Assembly (NCBI RefSeq): GCF_030867385.1
Contig: NZ_JAPFBJ010000001.1
Location: 930,001 to 994,000 of the forward strand
DNA length: 64,000 nucleotides
Reading direction: 5' to 3'
Source: Sphingobium sp. DEHP117
GTDB taxonomy: Bacteria; Pseudomonadota; Alphaproteobacteria; Sphingomonadales; Sphingomonadaceae
Shown here: positions 38,591 to 47,370 of the stretch, piece by piece
Numbering within the stretch: position 1 is the first letter of the stretch
Layout: each line of letters starts with the position of its first letter
Notes under the pieces: model-generated
Database searches by the model: none
What the model saw: only the letters and a program-made list of their open reading frames with translations
Told to the model about the DNA's origin: nothing
Program-made: the position numbers and the translations under genes

Positions 38591-39190
38591 TCAAGGCTCC
38601 AGCACCATCTCGCCATTCTCCACCCGCCAGCTTTTCAGCCGCGAAAGAAAGTTCATCCCCAGCACATTGACGCCGTTGAACCTGTCCGAAACCACAATCG
38701 GCAAGTCACTAGTGCGTATCGGCCCGACAGCCAGCCCGGTGATCGACGAGCGCTTGGCCATCACCACACCATTCGCCGTCTGCATCGCCATGCCCGGCGC
38801 ATAGCTGTCGATATTGAGCCCGGCCTTCATCGCCACATCGTCGGACAGCGCCGTCACCGTCGCGCCGCTATCGATCAGGAAACGCGCGCTAGTCCCGTTG
38901 ATTTCGCCGGTCACCCAGAAATGCCCGTCCGGCGCCTGGCGGATATGGAGCCGCTGGCCCTCCGCGCGTTGCAGCGGCTCGCCCAGCACCTGCTTCTTGA
39001 CATGCAGTGCAACGCTGGTGAACTCCTGCCCATAGCTGAACAGCGCGAGCGCGCCGAGAAAGATCGCCACCCAGCCAAGCGCCATCGCCAGCGTGCCGCC
39101 CAGCGAAATCCTGCGCGCCAGCAGCGCCGACACCGGCAGCAGCGCCGCCAGCAGCCACCAGATCATCGTCGTGCCCTGATCGGCGCTCAT
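38591..39190 (-). CDS. Membrane-anchored retropepsin-like aspartic protease
   Basis: A 199-residue protein. Two N-terminal hydrophobic helices (MIWWLLAALLPVSALLA and LAMALGWVAIFLGALALFSY) are followed by a retropepsin domain. The catalytic motif is FLIDSGATVTALSDD, and VNVLGMNFLSRLKSWRVENGEMVL is the typical C-terminal block. This matches the small clan-AA protease family common in Alphaproteobacteria (TIGR02281-like). The catalytic domain should face the periplasm. The ATG at 39190 is used; the longer frame begins just before the next gene's end. Confidence 0.87.
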   Translation of the reverse strand: MSADQGTTMIWWLLAALLPVSALLARRISLGGTLAMALGWVAIFLGALALFSYGQEFTSVALHVKKQVLGEPLQRAEGQRLHIRQAPDGHFWVTGEINGTSARFLIDSGATVTALSDDVAMKAGLNIDSYAPGMAMQTANGVVMAKRSSITGLAVGPIRTSDLPIVVSDRFNGVNVLGMNFLSRLKSWRVENGEMVLEP

Positions 39191-39231
39191 TGCATTTGTT
39201 CCTCTCGTGCCCCCACACGAAATGCGCACCC

Positions 39232-40020
39232 TCAGGCGGCTTCGCGCAATCCATCATAGGCCGGGCGAACATGCGGCGGCAAGACCGCGCACAGCCGCTC
39301 ATAGTCCAGGCTGTTGTCCATATGTGTCAGATAGGCACGACCGGGCGCAACGCAAGTGATGGCGTCGAGCGTCTGGGCAAGATGCGGGTGCGTGGGGTGC
39401 GGCTTTTCCCGCAGGGCGTCGACGACCCACACATCGACCCCGGTGAACAGCTCGACCATCGCGTCAGTCGTTTCGTGAAAGTCGGTCGCATAGCCTACCG
39501 ATCGGCCGTCATGCTCAAACCGAAAACCGGTTGACCAGATCGCGCCGTGAGGCATGTCCACACAGCGGAGCTGTATATCGCCGATCATCAATTCGTCCGG
39601 CAACGAATGCCCGGCAACGATCGGCCGATAGCCCTCGCGCCCCTCGAACGCATAGGCAAAGCGCTGGCGTAGCAGCTTCAGTGTCGGCGCCCGCGCATAG
39701 CCGTCGATCGGTTCATTATGACGGCCCATATATGTGCGATGATGATAGACCTGCCGTAAGTCATCGATACCGTGGCAATGATCCGCGTGGTCGTGCGTCC
39801 ACAACACAGCGTCCAGCGCGATCACCTCGGCCCTGAGCAGCTGTTCGCGCATGTCGGGCGAGGTATCGACAAGCAGCGTCGTCGTCTCGCTCTGCACCAG
39901 CAGCGACACACGCGTACGGCGGTTTTTCGGATCGGCAGGATCGCAGCTGCCCCAATCGTTGCCGATGCGCGGCACCCCTGCCGATGTGCCGCAGCCCAGC
40001 ACTGTGAAACTCAGGGGCAT
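39232..40020 (-). CDS. MBL-fold metallohydrolase, PhnP-like
   Basis: A 262-residue metallo-beta-lactamase fold protein. It opens TVLGCGTSAGVPRIGNDWGSCDP, with the metal motif WTHDHADHCHGIDDLR (HxHxDH) and later histidines in MPHGAI and YATDFHE. The N-terminal cysteine-rich start and the order resemble PhnP-type cyclic phosphodiesterases. There is no phosphonate operon here, so the substrate may be another cyclic phosphate. Its last coding base is shared with tatD, giving a 1-bp overlap. Confidence 0.9.
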   Translation of the reverse strand: MPLSFTVLGCGTSAGVPRIGNDWGSCDPADPKNRRTRVSLLVQSETTTLLVDTSPDMREQLLRAEVIALDAVLWTHDHADHCHGIDDLRQVYHHRTYMGRHNEPIDGYARAPTLKLLRQRFAYAFEGREGYRPIVAGHSLPDELMIGDIQLRCVDMPHGAIWSTGFRFEHDGRSVGYATDFHETTDAMVELFTGVDVWVVDALREKPHPTHPHLAQTLDAITCVAPGRAYLTHMDNSLDYERLCAVLPPHVRPAYDGLREAA

Positions 40021-40796
40021 CAGGCGGACTGCGCTTTGGTGAACAAGGCGTAAAAATTGGCGGTGGAGCTGTCGATGAGCGCCTCCTCCTCCACTCCGCG
40101 CAGATCAGCCAGGAAGCGCGCGGTGTCGGCCACAAAGGCTGGCTCACAAGTCTTGCCCCGGTGCGGCACCGGCGCGAGGAAGGGAGCGTCAGTCTCGATC
40201 AGCAGGCGCTCGGTGGGCAGACGCTGCGCCACTGCCTGGAGCTCTTTAGCGTTCTTGAACGTCACGATGCCGGAAATGCTGATATAAAAGCCCAGTTCCA
40301 CCGCGGCGTCGGCAAACGCCCCGCTGGCAGTGAAGCAATGGATGAGACCGGGAAATGCCCCCTTCCCCGTCTCTTCGCGCAGTATGCTCAGCGTATCCTC
40401 TTCCGCGTCGCGCGTGTGGACGATGAGCGGCAGCCCGGTCTCGCGGCTCGCGTTTATGTGCGCGCGAAAGCTCGCCTGCTGCTGCACGCGGTCACTATGG
40501 TCGTAGTAATAATCGAGGCCGGTCTCGCCAATGCCGATGACTTTGGGATGCACGGCGGCGGCAACAAGCTTGCGCGCGTCGATGTCCGGGTGCGCGTCTG
40601 CCTCATGTGGGTGAATGCCGACGCTCGCCCAGATGTCCTCATGCGCCTCTGCGGTGGCGATGATGTCCGCCCACTCGCGTTCGCGCGTGGAGATGTTGAG
40701 CATGCCCCTCACCCCCGCCCCCCGCGCGCGGGCGATGACAGCGGCCTGATCCTCCACAAGTCCCTTGTAGTTGAGGTGGCAATGGCTGTCGATCAT
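40020..40796 (-). CDS. TatD-family metal-dependent hydrolase
   Basis: A 258-residue TIM-barrel hydrolase starting MIDSHCHLNYKGL (metal-binding HxH). It also has GIHPHEAD, IGETGLDYYYD, LIVHTRDAEEDT, LIHCFTASGAF and TDAPFLAPVPHRGK. These are the TatD DNase blocks, with the final Asp in ETDAPFL. Family members act as 3'-5' exonucleases in DNA or RNA repair. It overlaps metG by 4 bp (ATGA); metG-tatD-MBL is a common gene order. Confidence 0.94.
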   Translation of the reverse strand: MIDSHCHLNYKGLVEDQAAVIARARGAGVRGMLNISTREREWADIIATAEAHEDIWASVGIHPHEADAHPDIDARKLVAAAVHPKVIGIGETGLDYYYDHSDRVQQQASFRAHINASRETGLPLIVHTRDAEEDTLSILREETGKGAFPGLIHCFTASGAFADAAVELGFYISISGIVTFKNAKELQAVAQRLPTERLLIETDAPFLAPVPHRGKTCEPAFVADTARFLADLRGVEEEALIDSSTANFYALFTKAQSA

Positions 40797-42373
40797 GCAG
40801 GCGAAGCGCCCTCGTCAGCGGGAAGTTCCAGCCGGGGAAATAGAGGCTTAGGCGGAGATAGGGTGAAACTGGACTCCGCGAGATCTGCATACCAGTAGCT
40901 GTCAATTAGTCCAAGGTCGCGTCTGCCGTATGCAATGCCCATTTGATCCAAGAGCGCTGCGGAAGTCATTGGAATGACGGGCTGAATGCCGATGGCAAGA
41001 TGAGCAATAACCACATAAAGCGTCGCCAATACGGTCTCCATACGCGCAGGATCGGTTTTACGCAGGGTCCAAGGCGCTTGTGAATCGATGTAGGCATTGC
41101 AAGCAAACACTCCACGCATCCAGGCCTCAATGGCGATCGATGGCGAGAGAGCATTCATTGCTTCAGGAATTTCCCGTTTCACCACTTTGTTGATATTGGC
41201 GAGGAGACCCATATCTTCCTTGGTCGGGTCGCCACTAACCGGCAGTCTCCCATCCAAATTCTTCGCAATAAAGCTCAGCGTCCGCTGCGCCAGATTGCCG
41301 AAGCTGTTGGCAAGGTCGCTGTTTGCGCGCTGGACGATCGCTTCAGCGCTATAGCTCCCGTCATTCCCGAAGCTTACCTCGGCCAACAGGAAATAGCGCA
41401 GCTGATCCACGCCGAACTTCTCGGCGAGTTCGAGCGGGTCCGCGACGTTGCCGAGCGATTTCGACATCTTCTCGCCCCGGTTGAGCAGAAAGCCATGGCC
41501 GAACACGGTCTTGGGCAGCGGCAGCTTCGCGCTCATGAGGAAGGCTGGCCAGTAAACCGCATGAAAACGCACGATATCCTTGCCGATGATGTGCGTGATA
41601 TCTCCGCCTTCCGCCCAATAGCGCGCCATGCGCTCCGCATCATCCGGATAGCCGCAGCCGGTCAGATAGTTGGTGAGTGCGTCGACCCACACATACATGA
41701 CATGCCCTTCAGACCCCGGCACCTTCACGCCCCAATCGAAGCTGGTGCGCGAGACGCTAAGGTCCGAAAGCCCACCTTCGACAAAGCGCATCACCTCGTT
41801 GCGGCGGCTTTCGGGCTGAATGAATTCCGGGTGGTCGCGGTAGAGCGAGAGCAGCGGTTCCTGATATTTGGACAGCCGGAAAAACCAGCTTTCCTCCACT
41901 GTCCACTCGACCGGCGTTCCCTGCGGAGAAAATTTCGCGCCCCCCTCCCCGTCAGTCAACTCCTTCTCATCGTAGAAGGCCTCGTCGCGGACGGAATACC
42001 AGCCCTCGTAGCGATCGAGATAGAGGTCGCCGTTCGCCTCCATTGCCCGCCAGAGCGCCTGACTGGCGGTGTGATGATCCAGCTCGCTGGTGCGGATGAA
42101 TCGATCATAGGAAATGTTAAGTGTGTCACACATTTCCCTGAAATAAGCAGACATTTCATCTGCCAACTCCTGCGGCGACACTCCCCTGCCCCGCGCGGTC
42201 TGCGCCATCTTGAGGCCATGTTCGTCCGTCCCGGTCTGAAAGAACACATCCCGCCCCATCATGCGCTGAAACCGGGCGAACGCATCGGTGGCAATCGCTT
42301 CATAGGCGTGGCCGATATGGGGGCGGCCGTTGGGATAGGAGATGGCGGTAGTGATCGTATAAGGCTTGCTCAT
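40793..42373 (-). CDS. metG: Methionyl-tRNA synthetase
   Basis: A 526-residue class I synthetase. The HIGH signature is in GRPHIGHAYEAIATDAF and KMSKS in LNRGEKMSKSLGNVADP. It ends after the anticodon-binding helices and lacks the C-terminal EMAP-like dimerisation domain of E. coli MetG. The ATG at 42373 gives MSKPYTITTAISYPNGRP; the longer frame is rejected. The 3' third (about 40840-41350) looks noticeably less GC-rich than the rest, although the protein stays normal; this may be recombined DNA. Confidence 0.96.
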   Translation of the reverse strand: MSKPYTITTAISYPNGRPHIGHAYEAIATDAFARFQRMMGRDVFFQTGTDEHGLKMAQTARGRGVSPQELADEMSAYFREMCDTLNISYDRFIRTSELDHHTASQALWRAMEANGDLYLDRYEGWYSVRDEAFYDEKELTDGEGGAKFSPQGTPVEWTVEESWFFRLSKYQEPLLSLYRDHPEFIQPESRRNEVMRFVEGGLSDLSVSRTSFDWGVKVPGSEGHVMYVWVDALTNYLTGCGYPDDAERMARYWAEGGDITHIIGKDIVRFHAVYWPAFLMSAKLPLPKTVFGHGFLLNRGEKMSKSLGNVADPLELAEKFGVDQLRYFLLAEVSFGNDGSYSAEAIVQRANSDLANSFGNLAQRTLSFIAKNLDGRLPVSGDPTKEDMGLLANINKVVKREIPEAMNALSPSIAIEAWMRGVFACNAYIDSQAPWTLRKTDPARMETVLATLYVVIAHLAIGIQPVIPMTSAALLDQMGIAYGRRDLGLIDSYWYADLAESSFTLSPPKPLFPRLELPADEGASPA

Positions 42374-42417
42374 CCCGGCACCTGTAACGGCGCGTGCGGA
42401 TGAGGCCAAGGGGATAT

Positions 42418-43392
42418 TCAGGCGAACAGGCTCGCCTCGGGCTCCTCCTCGGCCAGTGCCGCAACATGGGTGCAGAGTGCGAAGACCGTGGCGGCAGGAT
42501 CGAGCGAGAGCGGGATCGCCTGTGCCGCAAGATCGCGTGCCTGCTCCCACCGCACAATGGCGGAGCGAAGCCGGTCCCCTTCATAAAGCCGCGTGCGCCC
42601 GGCTATAAAACTGGGCGCCAGCTCGAGAAAGGCCTCCAGACGGGGGCGTGCGGCCTTGGGCGTCAGCATCTTGGCGAGCGCAAGGCGTTCGCTATGCAGC
42701 CGGTCGCCGTCCCGCGCGATCCGCTCCAGCGTGCCGATCATCTCGCTGACCCCGAGGCCTGATAGCGCCAGCGCCCGGCCGGGAGAGCCTTCACCTATCG
42801 CGACCAGCTCCATAATGGCTGCCTCGCTCAAGGTCGCATCGGCGCCACGGAGCGCGGCCGCCATGTCTGCGCTCCCCAGCGGAGACAGCCGCAGCAGTCG
42901 GCAGCGGGAGCGGATCGTCGGCAGCAGACGCGAGGGAGCATGGCTGACGAGCAGGAACAACACATCGCGTGGCGGTTCTTCCAGGCTTTTCAGCAAGGCG
43001 TTGGCCGCGCCGCGCTCCATATCGTCGGCCGCGTCGATGAGGATGACGCGGCGCTGCGACACTGACGGCGCGGTGGAGAGTAAACGCGCCAATCCACGCA
43101 CCTGATCGACGGAAATATTGCGGGCGCGTTCGCCCCCTTCCTTCTCCAGCCGCGAAAGTTCGGCAAAGTCAGGATGCGTGCCCGCCTCGAACAGATGGGC
43201 GGCGGGGTGTGATCCCGACACCTTGCCTGCGGCCTCCTCGCCCGCCAGCAGGGTCAGGGCCAGTTCGCGCGCAAGGCTGGCCTTGCCGATGCCGTGCGGG
43301 CCGGAAAGAATCCACGCATGATGCAGGCGCTGGCCCATGGCCGCTTCGAGGATCGCGCTGCGTGCCGCGTCGTGCCCGTAAACACGGATCAT
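42418..43392 (-). CDS. holB: DNA polymerase III delta' subunit
   Basis: A 324-residue clamp-loader subunit. The N-terminal ATPase-like domain has YGHDAARSAILEAAMGQRLHHAWILSGPHGIGKASLARELA, in which the P-loop is kept as GPHGIGKAS. It carries DAADDMERGAANALLKSLEEPP and the sensor segment TIRSRCRLLRL. The zinc-finger cysteines of the E. coli protein are not seen. It pairs with tmk (4-bp overlap), the usual tmk-holB order. Confidence 0.92.
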   Translation of the reverse strand: MIRVYGHDAARSAILEAAMGQRLHHAWILSGPHGIGKASLARELALTLLAGEEAAGKVSGSHPAAHLFEAGTHPDFAELSRLEKEGGERARNISVDQVRGLARLLSTAPSVSQRRVILIDAADDMERGAANALLKSLEEPPRDVLFLLVSHAPSRLLPTIRSRCRLLRLSPLGSADMAAALRGADATLSEAAIMELVAIGEGSPGRALALSGLGVSEMIGTLERIARDGDRLHSERLALAKMLTPKAARPRLEAFLELAPSFIAGRTRLYEGDRLRSAIVRWEQARDLAAQAIPLSLDPAATVFALCTHVAALAEEEPEASLFA

Positions 43393-44033
43393 GACAGCAG
43401 ATCCCCGAGTGCCTCAAATATCCGTGAAGAGACGGCTTCCGCACTGTCTGCGGCGTCGACGATACGGATGCGCTCCGGTTCCCGCGCCGCGAGCATGAGG
43501 AAAGCGGCACTCACCGCCTCATGAAATGAATGTCCCCTCGCCCCAAAGCGATCCGCCCGCCCCGCATCACGCTGCGCCGCGCGCTCTGCCGCAACATTGA
43601 GGGGCAGCGTGAGCAGCAGTGTCCGATCCGGCATCAGGCCACCGGACCCGATCTTGTGCGCCGCCATGATGTCCTCATCGGCCAGACCGCTCGCGCCTGC
43701 CTGATAGGCGCGGTTGCTGTCTATGAACCGGTCGCACAGCACCCACGCCCCGCGATCCAGCGCCGGGCGGATCACCCGCGCGACATGGTCCGCACGCGCG
43801 GCGGCGAAGAGCAACGCCTCGGCCTGCGCGTTCCACCTGTCCGCCGCCCCGCCGAGCAGCAGCGCGCGGATCGCCTCAGCGCCTTCCGTTCCTCCCGGCT
43901 CGCGTGTCTCGACCACCTCCAGCCCACGCTGGCGCAGCGCATCAGCCAACAGGCGGATCTGGGTCGATTTGCCGACCCCCTCCCCGCCCTCCAGGGTAAT
44001 GAAGATACCGCGAGGGGGGCGTGCGTCGTTCAC
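43389..44033 (-). CDS. tmk: Thymidylate kinase
   Basis: A 214-residue kinase phosphorylating dTMP to dTDP. It has the P-loop GGEGVGKST, the DR(F/Y) motif in LCDRFIDSNRAYQ, the substrate-binding REPGGTEGAEAIR and a LID region RAAQRDAGRADRFGARG. Arginines in the P-loop region and LID distinguish the TMPK types, but I did not classify it. It is coupled to dacA upstream and holB downstream by ATGA overlaps. Confidence 0.96.
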   Translation of the reverse strand: MNDARPPRGIFITLEGGEGVGKSTQIRLLADALRQRGLEVVETREPGGTEGAEAIRALLLGGAADRWNAQAEALLFAAARADHVARVIRPALDRGAWVLCDRFIDSNRAYQAGASGLADEDIMAAHKIGSGGLMPDRTLLLTLPLNVAAERAAQRDAGRADRFGARGHSFHEAVSAAFLMLAAREPERIRIVDAADSAEAVSSRIFEALGDLLS

Positions 44034-45190
44034 CCGAAGAAGTTCTTCAAACCATTCCAGAAGCGACCGAAAAAGCCTGCCTCGCTCACCGCTTCACCGG
44101 CGACCAGCGGCATCACCTGCTCGCCGGCATCGCGCGTGGAGACGACAAGGCGCGCAATCTCCTGACCCTTGGCGATCGGCGCCTTGATCGGCCCGTCATA
44201 GACCACCCGCACCGAAACCGCATTGGACGCCGTGCGCGGCAGCGTTACCGCGAGGTCGCGCGGGGCGACCAAGGGCACGCTGCTGGCCCAGCCCTGCTGC
44301 ACCTCGGCCTGTTCTACCGTCGTGCCCTTGCGGAACAGAGGCATCGCGCGCCAGGCCTTGAAGCCCCAGTCCATGAAACGGACCGATTCCTCGATGCGCC
44401 CGTTGAAACTGTCCAACCCGGCGACCACCATGACAAGCCGCCTGCCGTTCTGGATGGCCGAACCGGTGAACCCATAGCCCGCTTCCTCGGTATGCCCGGT
44501 CTTGAGGCCATCCGCCCCGGCGATGCGACCCAATATCGGGTTGCGGTTGTCCTGCCGGATGGCCGAGCCGCCCATCGTCTGCCCCCAAGTGAACGAGCGC
44601 ACCGAGTAGAACAGCTTGTAGAGCTGGGGCGTCTCCTCGATCGTCGAGCGTGAGAGCGTGACGAGATCGCGCGCGGTAACATAGGTGCGCCCTTCGTCCG
44701 GCCAGCCGTTGCTGGTGCCGAAATGGCTGTCCTTCATGCCCAGCCGCGCAGCTTCGGCATTCATCATGTCGGTGAAGGCTTCCTCTGTCCCCGCTATCCC
44801 CTCGGCCAGCACCACGCAGGCATCGTTGCCGGACAGCGTGACGATCCCGTGCAGCAGGTCTTCGACCGAGACCTGCTCTCCGGGTGAGAGGAACATCGTC
44901 GATCCCGCTGCCGGGCCATGCCATTTCTGCCATGTCTCGGGTTTGACTGTGAACTTCTGCTTCAGCTTCAGCTGGCCCTGCTGGATCAGGCGAAAGGCGA
45001 CATGCGCTGTCATCATCTTTGCCATCGAGGCGGGCGGCATGCGCGTGCTGCCACCCTTGTCATAAAGCACGGCGCCGGACGAGAGATCCTGCATATAGGC
45101 AATCTTGGCCATGCTTTCGTACGAAGGAGCAGCGGCAGAAAGCGGCGTTGCAGTGAGGGACAGGGCAAGGACGGCAGAAATGATACGCAT
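44030..45190 (-). CDS. D-alanyl-D-alanine carboxypeptidase (PBP5/DacA-type)
   Basis: A 386-residue exported low-molecular-weight penicillin-binding protein. Signal peptide MRIISAVLALSLTATPLSAAA. The catalytic triad motifs are SMAK (PASMAKMMTAHVAF, nucleophile Ser), SGN (TLSGNDACVVLAEGIAG) and KTG (GADGLKTGHTEEAGYG). A C-terminal beta-domain and an amphipathic anchor (FWNGLKNFFG) hold it to the inner-membrane face. It trims terminal D-Ala from peptidoglycan stem peptides. It is 4 bp overlapped with tmk. Confidence 0.95.
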   Translation of the reverse strand: MRIISAVLALSLTATPLSAAAPSYESMAKIAYMQDLSSGAVLYDKGGSTRMPPASMAKMMTAHVAFRLIQQGQLKLKQKFTVKPETWQKWHGPAAGSTMFLSPGEQVSVEDLLHGIVTLSGNDACVVLAEGIAGTEEAFTDMMNAEAARLGMKDSHFGTSNGWPDEGRTYVTARDLVTLSRSTIEETPQLYKLFYSVRSFTWGQTMGGSAIRQDNRNPILGRIAGADGLKTGHTEEAGYGFTGSAIQNGRRLVMVVAGLDSFNGRIEESVRFMDWGFKAWRAMPLFRKGTTVEQAEVQQGWASSVPLVAPRDLAVTLPRTASNAVSVRVVYDGPIKAPIAKGQEIARLVVSTRDAGEQVMPLVAGEAVSEAGFFGRFWNGLKNFFG

Positions 45191-45240
45191 CGAACTCTCT
45201 GAACGACAAGGGGCGAATCCCGCGAACGGGCGGGTGTGCC

Positions 45241-46200
45241 TCAGTCGTTTACCACGATCCGCGCGCCTGGGAAGCCCGCCGCCGCAGCCTTTTCAATACC
45301 GCGCTGCGCTGCTGCCTGGTCGGCATAAGGGCCGGTGCGCACACGCCAGAGTTTGCCTGCGGGAGAAGCCGCGCCACCCAGCCTTTTAGCGATCGCTTCT
45401 GCCCCCTGCCTGCTGGAATAGGCACCAATCTGCACCATGATCCCGCGCGCTAAAATCGGTGCAGGCTTGATAGCAGGCGCGGGTTTGGGCGCGGAGGAGA
45501 CTGGAGACGGCCTCGCCGCAGGTTTGATCGTCGGCATGGCCGTTCCGGCTATGTGGGCTTGGGGTTGAGGTGTCGCCGGAGGCGCTGCTGACGCTGGCGA
45601 CGGCAGGCGCTTGCGCAGCTCAACCAGCACCGTCTCCGGCATGTCCATGCGCGCTGGCGCGCGTTTTCCAGCGCGCAGCAGGCCCTTCTCTGGCTCGGAA
45701 GGGTTGACGCGGCGCACCCGGACGCCAGCCGGCCCCGCCCCGCTTATGCCCAGTTGCTCCGCCGCCCCCTGAGACAGGGCGATCAGGCTGCCGCCGGTCG
45801 ATGGCCCGCGATCGTTGACACGCACCACAATCGTGCGCCCGGTGTCGAGCGCCGTCACCTCGAGATAACTGGGCAGCGGCACGGTGCGATGCGCGACGGA
45901 GATGGCGGCGGGGTTATAGGTCTCTCCGCTCGCAGTGGTTTGGCCGGCCCGTGCGGCATCGTAAGGAACGGCATATCCGGTCTCGTCATAGAACGGATCG
46001 TCAGCGGGGACATAACGAACCCCGTTCAGCTGATAGGGTTCGCCGATCCTGACCGGGCTATCGCTCGCTACGCCCGATTGATGGATGACTGGTTGCGCCA
46101 CCCTGACGCCACCGTCCGTCCTCCCGCCCGCCATCCCACATCCGACGAGCCCGAGCGCCGCCGCAAAACCGAGCCAATTTCTACTAGCTGCCCACCGCAT
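45241..46200 (-). CDS. rlpA: RlpA-like septal ring lytic transglycosylase lipoprotein
   Basis: A 319-residue lipoprotein with a lipobox in FAAALGLVGCGM. The double-psi beta-barrel region has GYAVPYDAARAGQTTASGETYNPAAISVAHRTVPLPSYLEVTALDTGRTIVVRVNDRGPST. A Pro/Ala-rich linker leads to a C-terminal SPOR domain (VQIGAYSSRQGAEAIAKRLGG...LWRVRTGPYADQ) that binds denuded septal glycan. The ATG at 46200 gives a compact signal sequence. Its start overlaps the mltB stop by 17 bp, so two glycan-cleaving enzymes are coupled. Confidence 0.9.
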   Translation of the reverse strand: MRWAASRNWLGFAAALGLVGCGMAGGRTDGGVRVAQPVIHQSGVASDSPVRIGEPYQLNGVRYVPADDPFYDETGYAVPYDAARAGQTTASGETYNPAAISVAHRTVPLPSYLEVTALDTGRTIVVRVNDRGPSTGGSLIALSQGAAEQLGISGAGPAGVRVRRVNPSEPEKGLLRAGKRAPARMDMPETVLVELRKRLPSPASAAPPATPQPQAHIAGTAMPTIKPAARPSPVSSAPKPAPAIKPAPILARGIMVQIGAYSSRQGAEAIAKRLGGAASPAGKLWRVRTGPYADQAAAQRGIEKAAAAGFPGARIVVND

Positions 46201-47242
46201 CCGCCAACAACCCCACCGACAAGGCATAAAAGTTGGAGCAGTTATAATCGAGAATTGCTTGATAATTGCTTGTCAGCAGATAGCCGGTCTTGCCCGGGCC
46301 GTCAGGCTCCAGCAGCACGGCAAGCGTGTCATCGGAGAGAGCGGAGGGAACCACCGGCGCGACGCCAAGCCGCTTCCACTCGCCCAGCGTCATCCAGCGG
46401 CTGAACCGCTCGAACACACGCGGGCAGCGGGTCGGCGTCGTCCGGTTGGCAATGGCGGTTCGATCCAGAGTCGACGGAACGCTTACCGCCACGCCCCATG
46501 CCTGCCCCTTGCGCCATCCCGCGTCGACAAAATAGCGGGCGATGGAAGCGAGCGCATCGGCCTCACTGGCCCAGATATCCGCCTTGCCATCGCCGTCGCC
46601 ATCGGCCGCAACGCGCAGATATACGGACGGCAGGAACTGGGGATAGCCGGTAGCACCAGCCCAGCTCCCCACCAGCTTGCTGCGGGGAATGCCGTTGTCC
46701 ACCATCTTCACCGCCGCAAGGAACTCCGGCTCGAAAAGGTCGCGCCTCCGCCCTTCATAGGCCAGGGTTGCGAGCGAACGGAGCAGGTCGAAATCGCCCG
46801 TGAAGGTACCGTAGCTGGTCTCATGGCCATAGATGGCAACCATGACCGCCTCCGGCACGCCGGTCTCACGCTCTATCCGCTCCAGCATCCCGCGGTTGGA
46901 AGTCCACTCCGTGCGCCCGCGCGCGATCAGCGAGGGCGTAACATGCTTAAGTCGATAGGGTTCGAACGGCGGGATCGGGCCATCGAACGATCCGCCGGGC
47001 TGCGCCTGATCGAGCTGAATTACGCGCGGATTATAGCTCAGCGTCGCCGCTATGGCGTCAAGGGTCTGAGGGCGGATACCCATGGCCGTCGCCTTGCCTC
47101 GCAAGCTGGCGAGGTAGGCCTGAAACCCGTTCTCATTGGCTGGCGGCACGGTCTGCGCCGGAGCAGAATCTGGCGTCACAACGCCCAACGCAAGGAAAAT
47201 GAGCAGGAGCTGCAGGGAGCGGAGGCGGATCGGGGTCTTCAT
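46184..47242 (-). CDS. MltB-like lytic murein transglycosylase
   Basis: A 352-residue exported enzyme of the GH103 type. Signal peptide near MKTPIRLRSLQLLLIFLALGVVTPDSAPAQ. The fold region has FQAYLASLRGKATAMGIRP, the catalytic glutamate motif IYGHETSYGTFTGDFDLL and FEPEFLAAVKMVDNGIPRSKLVGSWAGATGYPQFLPS. A C-terminal peptidoglycan-binding-like segment follows. It has no lipobox, so it is probably soluble in the periplasm. It cleaves glycan strands to 1,6-anhydro ends. Confidence 0.92.
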   Translation of the reverse strand: MKTPIRLRSLQLLLIFLALGVVTPDSAPAQTVPPANENGFQAYLASLRGKATAMGIRPQTLDAIAATLSYNPRVIQLDQAQPGGSFDGPIPPFEPYRLKHVTPSLIARGRTEWTSNRGMLERIERETGVPEAVMVAIYGHETSYGTFTGDFDLLRSLATLAYEGRRRDLFEPEFLAAVKMVDNGIPRSKLVGSWAGATGYPQFLPSVYLRVAADGDGDGKADIWASEADALASIARYFVDAGWRKGQAWGVAVSVPSTLDRTAIANRTTPTRCPRVFERFSRWMTLGEWKRLGVAPVVPSALSDDTLAVLLEPDGPGKTGYLLTSNYQAILDYNCSNFYALSVGLLADAVGS

Positions 47243-47311
47243 TCCACCCTGATGGCAGAATTATCGCGCGGGGTTAACCCGCTTCGTCCCCCTATCCCGG
47301 CGCCGCAGCGC

Positions 47312-47347
47312 AAAAAAAGGGGAGGACGAGTCTTGCGACCCGCCCTC
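47312..47347 (-). terminator. Rho-independent terminator after the MFS gene
   Basis: On the minus strand an 11-bp stem (GAGGGCGGGTC with GACTCGTCCTC, two wobbles) closes on a GCAA tetraloop and is followed by CCC and seven T. It ends the leftward porin-MFS unit. Confidence 0.88.
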
Positions 47348-47370
47348 CACCCTCTCCCGTGGGGAGGAGT

